Of a stretch of 24,847 bases of DNA, positions 20,668 through 24,847 are shown piece by piece (the stretch's first letter is position 1; each line of letters begins with the position of its first letter). The DNA is taken from positions 1 to 24,847 of the IMG/VR virus record IMGVR_UViG_3300034198_005829; one strand, written 5' to 3'. The notes under the pieces are model-generated. The model searched no databases. It worked only from the letters and a program-made list of their open reading frames with translations, and was not told the DNA's origin. This DNA comes from a virus. The translations under genes were made by a program, and so were the position numbers.

Positions 20668-20948
20668 AGTTTACGCTTCTGTAAGAGCATCTTGCATACA
20701 TTGAACTCACGCACGGAGCGTTGGTTCTTCGGGATAAGAAGAAGGTCGTAGTATTTGAGCAACTGCCTGTCATCAAACTTTCCTAACTGTTCTTCATAGC
20801 CAGCCTCCCACTCGTTTCTCAGAGTAGGAAGATTGTAACGGGTCTTGCACTTGGCGATGGAAGTATGGTTAAGATTGAACTTAGCCCCCGCTTGCTTGGC
20901 TGTCAGCCCTTCGACAAGGGCGAGTCGGTATGCGTCTAGTGAGGTCAT
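20655..20948 (-). CDS. Small helix-turn-helix protein (97 aa)
   Basis: Residues about 4-30 (LDAYRLALVEGLTAKQAG followed by KFNLNHTSIAKCK) match a helix-turn-helix with the second helix starting at NHTSIAK. The remaining 60 residues are helical and charged. It could be a regulator or part of a terminase-like or resolvase-like small HTH family. The start is coupled to the previous stop by ATGA. Confidence 0.58.
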   Translation of the reverse strand: MTSLDAYRLALVEGLTAKQAGAKFNLNHTSIAKCKTRYNLPTLRNEWEAGYEEQLGKFDDRQLLKYYDLLLIPKNQRSVREFNVCKMLLQKRKLCPN

Positions 20949-21319
20949 AGAGCCTTAGTGCGTACCCAAGCCTTGATGGATTCTTGGTTTAACTTTCCGT
21001 GAACAAGATTGTCTCCTGCCTCTTGCAAATCTTTAATCTTGCAACGAGCCTCAGCCAAGTCGCTGAGAATCTTAGATGGCGTAGGGCTGTTCAGACGCTC
21101 AAGGAGTTCCTTGGCATCCATAGCAAGAACAACAGCCGCACCCTTGAGGGAGTTACTCCTAAGAGTATACTCTCCCTGTGTGGGTTGGAAGCCGTTGGAT
21201 GCGTCTAGGATTTCTTGTGCTTTGTCCACAGGAATACTGATGTAATTCAGTTTCTTGTTTCGATGCGAGACTGCGTGGCGTAGGTAGGAAATCCCGTGGG
21301 ACTTAGGACTGTACGCCAT
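20945..21319 (-). CDS. Hypothetical protein (124 aa)
   Basis: The start at 21319 (MAYSPKSHGISYL) gives 124 aa and overlaps the preceding gene by 17 bases. An ATG at 21337 is possible but less favoured. The protein has a basic N-terminus, a small domain around LNYISIPVDKAQEIL, and a helical C-terminus with a charged region (ILSDLAEARCKIKDLQEAG). No family is recognised. It lies in the recombination and replication operon. Confidence 0.55.
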   Translation of the reverse strand: MAYSPKSHGISYLRHAVSHRNKKLNYISIPVDKAQEILDASNGFQPTQGEYTLRSNSLKGAAVVLAMDAKELLERLNSPTPSKILSDLAEARCKIKDLQEAGDNLVHGKLNQESIKAWVRTKAL

Positions 21320-21503
21320 TACTGTCTGCTTCAGCAAACATCTTCGTCAGTTCCTGCGTGTTCACCCGCTTCATCTTCTTGTCGATGATGAAATTGATGT
21401 AGGTCTGCTGATGAATCTTGGTTGGCTTGAGGAGACGGGCAACACGACCATCGCTAAGGATGATATACTGCGTGTTATTATACTGCTTGGCTTGTAGGGA
21501 CAT
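21303..21503 (-). CDS. Small hypothetical protein (66 aa), NUMOD4-like pattern
   Basis: The sequence YIILSDGRVARLLKPTKI followed by TYINFIIDKK resembles the short beta-rich module seen in NUMOD4/HNH-associated phage proteins (xLSDGRVxRLLKP). There is no nuclease motif in these 66 residues. It starts 18 bases after the ERF gene. A DNA-binding accessory protein is possible. The match is to a pattern only. Confidence 0.5.
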   Translation of the reverse strand: MSLQAKQYNNTQYIILSDGRVARLLKPTKIHQQTYINFIIDKKMKRVNTQELTKMFAEADSNGVQS

Positions 21504-21521
21504 AGGATTTATAGGTTAGGA

Positions 21522-22268
21522 TTAGAAGGGGACTTCGTCTTGAGTGACGGCAGGTTCGGGGAGGTCACCGTTAGCGATAGCCCAAAGGCGTTCAGCCTCA
21601 GCCTTGACACGGAGGTCACGGGGGCTGATTTCGGTGTTGTCACCAAACGGCTTGGGCTTCCAGACATTAGCGAAGTAGTTGAGGTCTCCGAACTTGACGC
21701 TACGGTCAGCGGACTTCAGCGGGAGTTGAGAGAGGGGAGTTCCCTTGAGGTCTCCAAAAGGAGCAACGGCTTCTCCTCCAGCAACAGGCTTGGCTGAGGG
21801 GTTAGGAATGAACTTTGTCCCAGAAGCAGTCGGCTTGCTGACAGGCGTGATGTATTCCTTCTTAGGAGCAGTCTTAGCCACTCGGTCGGATTCCGCATCA
21901 TCATCGTCAGTTGCAACTCCAGCAATGGAAGCAAGGCTGTATCTACGGACATAAGAATACAGGCTACCCGCTTGCTGTCCAGACATACCCTTCTCAGCAG
22001 GGACGAGAGCATTGCACGAAAGCATACCTCCGTCTTCGTGGATGATGAGGTTACGGATACCAACGGCATCGATGTCACCGATTGGCATCTGGATGATTGC
22101 GAGTCCGTGCTTCTTGGCGAGAGGCTTAAGGGCAAGCAAATGGGCTTGGAGGGAGGCATAGCGTGACTTGTGGAATGGATTGTTGCTGTCAGCGTGGACA
22201 TCTTGGGCTTCAGACACGAAGGCTACTAGAGCCTTAGCAAGACTGACCTGTTGTTCGGGTGTGTTCAT
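21522..22268 (-). CDS. ERF-family single-strand annealing protein
   Basis: This 248-aa protein has the ERF signature: NNPFHKSRYASLQAHLLAL near residues 29-47, KHGLAIIQMP (53-62), an inner HEDGGMLSCN (77-86), and GSLYSYVRRYSLASIAGVA (101-119) followed by an acidic DDDD. ERF proteins anneal complementary single strands in phage recombination. A linker with Pro and Ala leads to a second part (about 170-235) with FGDLKGTPLSQLP, like the small domain at the end of some phage nucleases. The last residues are TQDEVPF, resembling the acidic tip of SSB proteins. The start at 22268 (MNTPEQQ) was chosen to fit usual ERF N-termini; 22298 is an alternative that adds ten residues. Neither has a Shine-Dalgarno sequence. 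Confidence 0.82.
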   Translation of the reverse strand: MNTPEQQVSLAKALVAFVSEAQDVHADSNNPFHKSRYASLQAHLLALKPLAKKHGLAIIQMPIGDIDAVGIRNLIIHEDGGMLSCNALVPAEKGMSGQQAGSLYSYVRRYSLASIAGVATDDDDAESDRVAKTAPKKEYITPVSKPTASGTKFIPNPSAKPVAGGEAVAPFGDLKGTPLSQLPLKSADRSVKFGDLNYFANVWKPKPFGDNTEISPRDLRVKAEAERLWAIANGDLPEPAVTQDEVPF

Positions 22269-22312
22269 ATTAGGGGATGAGTGAGAGAAGAATTCCATAG
22301 GTGATAGTAGTA

Positions 22313-22489
22313 TTACGAGAGGGGATGTGTGTCAACATCTCTTTGCAAAATAGTTCGGACATAATCTGAACGAGTCATAGAGATTCTTGTTGACACGGTG
22401 TTGAGGGATTTGAACAGCGACTTAGATACACGGAGTGTGAGCATAAGTTCGTGGTTGCGTGTGCGTTTCTTGGTAGTTGTTTTCTTCAT
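22313..22489 (-). CDS. Ribbon-helix-helix DNA-binding protein (58 aa)
   Basis: An open frame from ATG at 22489 (overlapping the endolysin TGA as ATGA) to TAA at 22313 gives 58 aa. A basic N-terminal arm (MKKTTTKKRTRN) precedes LMLTLRVSKSLFKSLN, which fits strand then helix A. MTRSDYVRTILQRDV fits the turn and helix B of CopG/Arc-type ribbon-helix-helix proteins. These dimerise and bind DNA through the strand, often to repress their own operon. It fills the gap between endolysin-like and ERF genes. No partner toxin gene is seen next to it. Confidence 0.72.
   Translation of the reverse strand: MKKTTTKKRTRNHELMLTLRVSKSLFKSLNTVSTRISMTRSDYVRTILQRDVDTHPLS
22329..22396. repeat. Inverted 9-bp repeat GTGTCAACA ... 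TGTTGACAC
   Basis: GTGTCAACA at 22329-22337 and its exact complement TGTTGACAC at 22388-22396 are 50 bp apart. Both are inside the ribbon-helix-helix gene and just before the ERF gene. Both contain the hexamer TTGACA on one strand. They may be operator half-sites, but two 9-mers in a coding region can also arise by chance. Confidence 0.25.
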
Positions 22490-22965
22490 CGGGAAAGGAT
22501 TTGGTTGGCTCTTGCGAGGATGCTTCTGCGTTTGCTGTCAAGGTAGAAAGACTTGTAGTTGAAGTCTTTGTTGTATGCACCTTGGAAGCCCATATTATAA
22601 GCCATATAAAGGGAGATAGGAGTGACCTTAATCTTAGAGTTGTTAATCTGTGTCTCAAGAATCTGTAAATACATTTTGGCTACGAGACGGCTGATAGTAG
22701 GGTCGCTGGAAAACTTCTTGTGGTTGTTGGAGAAGTCATCCCACGGGCTAAAGCCAGCACAGTCTTTGCGAGCATAACGCTGGCAGGACTCACGCCAAGA
22801 GGCTTCGTGCATCTGCCAAGCCCCAAGAGCCTTGCCCTTGTCTCCTACGGCATCGTAGTTGTAGTTAGATTCAACCATTGCCACCTTGTCTAAGAAATCT
22901 TCTGTGACGATGGACTTGGCTTCAGCAGAAGCGTAACTGAGCAGGAGAGCGAGTAGGCGTTTCAT
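22486..22965 (-). CDS. Secreted lysozyme / lytic transglycosylase-like endolysin
   Basis: This 159-aa protein starts MKRLLALLLSYASAEAKS, a likely Sec signal with cleavage after AEA. MVESNYN follows, with E32 as probable catalytic Glu, then DKGKALGAWQM (matching the G-x-x-Q region of SLT domains) and YNMGFQGAY near 125-133. This order fits the lysozyme-like/SLT fold that cuts peptidoglycan. Four Cys residues after the signal region would suit an oxidised periplasmic protein (two are certain, in ESCQRYARKDC). It is in the replication operon, on the strand opposite the holin. It is probably the phage endolysin, exported by Sec; an alternative is an early cell-wall-remodelling role. No Shine-Dalgarno sequence is visible. 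Confidence 0.75.
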   Translation of the reverse strand: MKRLLALLLSYASAEAKSIVTEDFLDKVAMVESNYNYDAVGDKGKALGAWQMHEASWRESCQRYARKDCAGFSPWDDFSNNHKKFSSDPTISRLVAKMYLQILETQINNSKIKVTPISLYMAYNMGFQGAYNKDFNYKSFYLDSKRRSILARANQILSR

Positions 22966-23018
22966 AGGTCGGGAGTAGAAAGAAATGGTATTACTTGGTC
23001 AACAAGGAAAGCAAAGAA

Positions 23019-23687
23019 TCAACCGACCCCTACTGCCCTGTAATAATCCTTGAGTCTGCGGATGAGAGCAACGCCCGTCTCCTTGTCACGATTGTCGAAC
23101 CTGTCAAGCAGGGTCGAGCCGTTGAAGTTCGTGCTGATGATGGTAGCCCTACGGCTGGTGCTACGCTCGTCCACGATAGCGAAGAGGTCAGAAGCCATAC
23201 GCTGAGTCAGTCGCTCCTTGCCGAAGTCATCGAGGATGAGCAAAGGGCAGTTGATGAGGTAGTCAATAGCAGAGCCGTGCTTCTGCTCCTTAAATCCAGA
23301 CTCAATCGTAGTTTCTAATTTACGCATCGTGAGGAATTCAAATTTAAGTTGCTTGTCCTTTTTGGTTTCCTCAGCCCATAGACGCTTGATGATTTCCCAG
23401 ATGCCACGGGTCTTGCCCACGCCTGTCGTGCCGTGTAATAGTAATCCAGATACATCACCTTCGGGCATCCAGTCGAGTGCGGTTTGAATCTTAGGATGGA
23501 GGCGAGTCACATCCGTATCTAGAAAAATTTGAGGGATAGCAGGGGGTACGGTAGAGTCTACCAGACCAGCCAGCGTCACTCGCTCCATATCCAGATGCTC
23601 ACGGCAATGATGCCAGCGGATAAGGGAGTGGTCAGCCTTGGCAAACAACGCACCCCTACGACCACAATGACAGGCGATGTCGCTCAT
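23019..23687 (-). CDS. DnaC-like AAA+ helicase loader
   Basis: The start at 23687 (MSDIACHCGRRG) overlaps the upstream TGA as ATGA and has AAGGAG 8 bases before it, giving 222 aa. Walker A is GTTGVGKT (86-93), Walker B LLILDDFG (149-156), sensor 1 IISTN (183-187) and a possible arginine finger at RRL (210-212). These are characteristic of DnaC/DnaI-like proteins that load the replicative helicase. The N-terminus has CHC and HHC (C6, C8, H26, H27, C28), possibly a zinc site for contact with the helicase. It is two genes downstream of the initiator, as lambda P follows O. A longer reading to 23744 was rejected. Confidence 0.82.
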   Translation of the reverse strand: MSDIACHCGRRGALFAKADHSLIRWHHCREHLDMERVTLAGLVDSTVPPAIPQIFLDTDVTRLHPKIQTALDWMPEGDVSGLLLHGTTGVGKTRGIWEIIKRLWAEETKKDKQLKFEFLTMRKLETTIESGFKEQKHGSAIDYLINCPLLILDDFGKERLTQRMASDLFAIVDERSTSRRATIISTNFNGSTLLDRFDNRDKETGVALIRRLKDYYRAVGVG

Positions 23688-23902
23688 CGCTTGGTCTCCT
23701 TTTCGTAGACTTCCCATCCGTTGCCCGTGTAGGCACGAAGACAACAGTTTACATATTTATCATCCCACCAAGCAAGGATATGATAATCCTTATTCTCGAT
23801 AGTAATGTTTCCGTTAGAGCCACCCACGATGTTCTCAAGGATGTTTACGAACTTGTTGTCAGCCCAAGCATCAAAGCCTAGTCGATTAATTTCTTCTTCC
23901 AT
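23684..23902 (-). CDS. Small hypothetical protein (72 aa)
   Basis: This acidic protein has a helical start (MEEEINRLGFDAW), a beta-rich middle (NITIENKDYHILAWWDD) with a Trp pair, and adjacent Cys residues (VNCCLRAY). It has no membrane helix and no recognised motif. It lies between the initiator and loader genes, 7 bases after the former, and is coupled to the latter by ATGA. A role in replication is a positional guess. Confidence 0.6.
   Translation of the reverse strand: MEEEINRLGFDAWADNKFVNILENIVGGSNGNITIENKDYHILAWWDDKYVNCCLRAYTGNGWEVYEKETKR
23696..23701 (-). promoter_or_regulatory. Shine-Dalgarno site for the helicase loader
   Basis: AAGGAG on the - strand, 8 bases before the ATG at 23687. 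It decides between this start and the longer in-frame reading to 23744. Confidence 0.65.
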
Positions 23903-23909
23903 AGTGCTA

Positions 23910-24581
23910 TCAGAATGCTTCGTGGTCTCTGGCGGTCAAGACATTTGTATTACCTTTGCCAGATACTTGCTTAGGTTCAAAGAGACCCTGCCAGCCCTGC
24001 TTGATGGACTGCTCGATGCTGGCGATGGACTTGGCTTCACCCCACAGGACGAACTCCTTGCATTGAGCCTGTACGCTGGAGTCGGTAAGGGTCTTCTTCA
24101 TCTCCTTGCGATAGACTACCCAAGACTTCCAAGCCTTCAGAAAAGCCTCAGAGCCAAAGGGTAAACGAACAATCCACATCTGCTGTTGGACTGTATCTTT
24201 ATCTCCTTTATTATCTTCTTTGTTATATGTAGGCAATTTTTTGCCACCCCCCGTGGCAATATTTTTCCTCCCCCCTAGGCAATTCTTTTCCTCCCCAAGA
24301 GCCTTTACAATCGCAGTCTTCTCGACAGTACGGATGACCCTGCGACCATCGACATCGACACGGGTAATCAGATTAGCCTCATCGAGTTCCTGTAGGATGT
24401 TGCGTACTTGCCTCTCCCCTAGCCCAAGGTGGCGAGATAGGTAGGCGTTTGAGGCAAAGCACCCGTCATCGTTGTCAAGGGCTTCTACGACCCCGTAGAC
24501 CACCTTAGCGGTAATGCTGATGGTGGTGTGCTGGAAGACTCCAGCAGGAATCCAGACTCCCGTGAACTTAGGCTCGCTCAT
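23910..24581 (-). CDS. Replication initiator protein with winged-helix N-terminus (lambda O-like organisation)
   Basis: The start at 24581 (MSEPKFTGVWIPAGV) has GAGGA 8 bases upstream and gives 223 aa. Residues about 8-85 (ISITAKVVYGVVEAL, then SNAYLSRHLGLGERQVRNIL, then a wing around RVDVDGRRVIRT) form a winged helix-turn-helix as in phage replication organisers. Residues about 95-125 are a low-complexity Gly/Lys linker (GEEKNC, GGRKN, GGGKKLP) encoded by out-of-frame DNA repeats. The C-terminal 100 residues contain AWKSWVVYRKEMKK and are helical, probably for contact with the loader or helicase. The whole resembles lambda O: N-terminal origin binding, linker over the origin, C-terminal partner binding. 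Confidence 0.75.
   Translation of the reverse strand: MSEPKFTGVWIPAGVFQHTTISITAKVVYGVVEALDNDDGCFASNAYLSRHLGLGERQVRNILQELDEANLITRVDVDGRRVIRTVEKTAIVKALGEEKNCLGGRKNIATGGGKKLPTYNKEDNKGDKDTVQQQMWIVRLPFGSEAFLKAWKSWVVYRKEMKKTLTDSSVQAQCKEFVLWGEAKSIASIEQSIKQGWQGLFEPKQVSGKGNTNVLTARDHEAF
24191..24298. other. Candidate replication origin inside the initiator gene
   Basis: Three iteron-like repeats (24232-24298) sit beside an AT-rich tract at 24191-24230 (10/40 G+C by hand count), which is also strongly pyrimidine-biased on the + strand. This is the arrangement of lambda ori inside gene O, where iterons bind O and the adjacent AT-rich region melts. It is inference from layout. Confidence 0.6.
24232..24298. 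repeat. Three direct repeats with 23-bp period (iteron-like)
   Basis: Copies of 21 bp start at 24232, 24255 and 24278. The + strand consensus is GGCAATnTTTTnCCnCCCC. Copy 1 has TTTTTTGCCA, copy 2 has ATTTTTCCTC and copy 3 has TCTTTTCCTC in the middle. The spacing of 23 is exact between all three. The copies are read in three different frames of the initiator gene. Confidence 0.82.
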
Positions 24582-24816
24582 TTTCTTGTTCCTCAATCTT
24601 GTCAAGGAGACGGAGATTCTTAGTTTTCATTTCCCTGTTACGCATCTTGTAGTAATTGAATTGCTTAAGAAGAGATTCGTAGTCTTCCCACTTGACCCAC
24701 TTGCCGTCAAAGTTTGGGGACAGGTGAAGGCGATGCTGGAGTCGGGCTTGCTCCCCGTACTCTCCAACAACCTTAGTTGCGTTGTACCGAATTGGCATTT
24801 GGAATTCGTGGTTCAT
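24568..24816 (-). CDS. Small coiled-coil protein (82 aa)
   Basis: The N-terminal half is polar with basic residues (RLQHRLHLSPNF). The C-terminal half is a charged helix (YESLLKQFNYYKMRNREMK and KNLRLLDKIEEQENERA) with heptad-like leucines and tyrosines. The gene is coupled to the upstream gene by ATGA and overlaps the initiator by 14 bases. Function is unknown. Confidence 0.6.
   Translation of the reverse strand: MNHEFQMPIRYNATKVVGEYGEQARLQHRLHLSPNFDGKWVKWEDYESLLKQFNYYKMRNREMKTKNLRLLDKIEEQENERA
24590..24594 (-). promoter_or_regulatory. Shine-Dalgarno site for the replication initiator
   Basis: GAGGA on the - strand lies 8 bases before the ATG at 24581. This supports that start over the in-frame ATG at 24605. 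Confidence 0.6.
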
Positions 24817-24847
24817 AGGGAAAGTTCAATGACCTCGTCAGAGTAAG
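24813..24847 (-). CDS. 3' end of an unidentified gene
   Basis: A frame enters from the right edge, reads YSDEVIELSL and stops at TGA 24813-24815, which overlaps the next ATG (ATGA). The regular coupling in this operon makes it likely that this is the true end of a gene. Only about eleven codons are visible, so no function can be given. Confidence 0.5.
   Translation of the reverse strand, partial: YSDEVIELSL

Noticed and set aside
22298-22335. Promoter for the ERF gene based on TTGACA at 22330-22335 (- strand)
   Set aside because: The -35 hexamer is perfect, but at a 17-base gap the -10 is TACTAC (three of six matches), and better -10 candidates have wrong spacing. Not enough to list as a promoter.
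23688-23744. Longer N-terminus for the helicase loader
   Set aside because: It would overlap the 72-aa gene. The start at 23687 has AAGGAG at 8 bases and ATGA coupling.
24241-24266. Rho-independent terminator on the + strand (stem followed by TATTTTT)
   Set aside because: No + strand gene leads into it and it coincides with the 23-bp repeats, which explain the sequence better. Kept only as a hairpin observation.
1-24847. tRNA genes, CRISPR arrays, insertion sequences, integrase or attachment sites
   Set aside because: Almost no noncoding space exists, and I saw no cloverleaf, regular spacer array, transposase motif or recombinase motif.

Overview
The window is part of the genome of a tailed double-stranded DNA phage, most likely a podovirus (short tail) infecting a Gram-negative host. 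The gene order on the left resembles the T7-type run of tail tube, internal virion and lysis genes. A lipoprotein with C-terminal membrane segments (spanin-like) and a muralytic enzyme with a signal peptide point to a two-membrane envelope. The host cannot be named from this sequence. The window is almost fully coding, no gap exceeds 300 bases, and most genes touch through TAATG or ATGA overlaps. I saw no tRNA, integrase, insertion sequence or CRISPR array.

Left arm (1-18857, + strand), virion and lysis. It starts inside a small unrecognised gene. An adaptor-like protein, two small surface or fibre-like proteins, a 61-aa protein and a 35-aa membrane peptide follow. Then come a 536-aa tail nozzle/DNA-stabilisation-like protein, a tail fibre, a 155-aa unknown, and three presumptive ejection (internal virion) proteins of 353, 882 and 2881 aa. 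The 2881-aa protein covers a third of the window. It looks like a large polyvalent phage protein, with a glycine-rich N-terminal part, an HELFH metallopeptidase domain, an ADP-ribosyltransferase-like region inside an AT-rich block, and a second, clearer ADP-ribosyltransferase (ART) domain lying between FxPAE motifs. A holin-like protein and a spanin-like lipoprotein close the arm.

Right arm (18787-24847, - strand), DNA metabolism. In transcription order it holds the end of an unknown gene, a coiled-coil protein, a winged-helix replication initiator, a small protein, a DnaC-like AAA+ helicase loader, a secreted lysozyme/transglycosylase-like enzyme, a 58-aa ribbon-helix-helix regulator, an ERF-type annealing protein with an SSB-like C-terminal tip, several small proteins including an HTH protein, a calcineurin-like phosphoesterase, a winged-helix protein and a 93-aa protein. 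The two arms converge and overlap by 71 bp.

The strongest unexpected signal is in the initiator gene. Three direct repeats with an exact 23-bp period lie at 24232-24298 beside an AT-rich tract. Because 23 is not a multiple of three, each copy is read in a different frame, so the repeat is probably kept for DNA function. This matches the lambda O/P layout, with an origin inside the initiator gene and a helicase loader two genes downstream. Base composition also shifts sharply inside three structural genes, which suggests module exchange.
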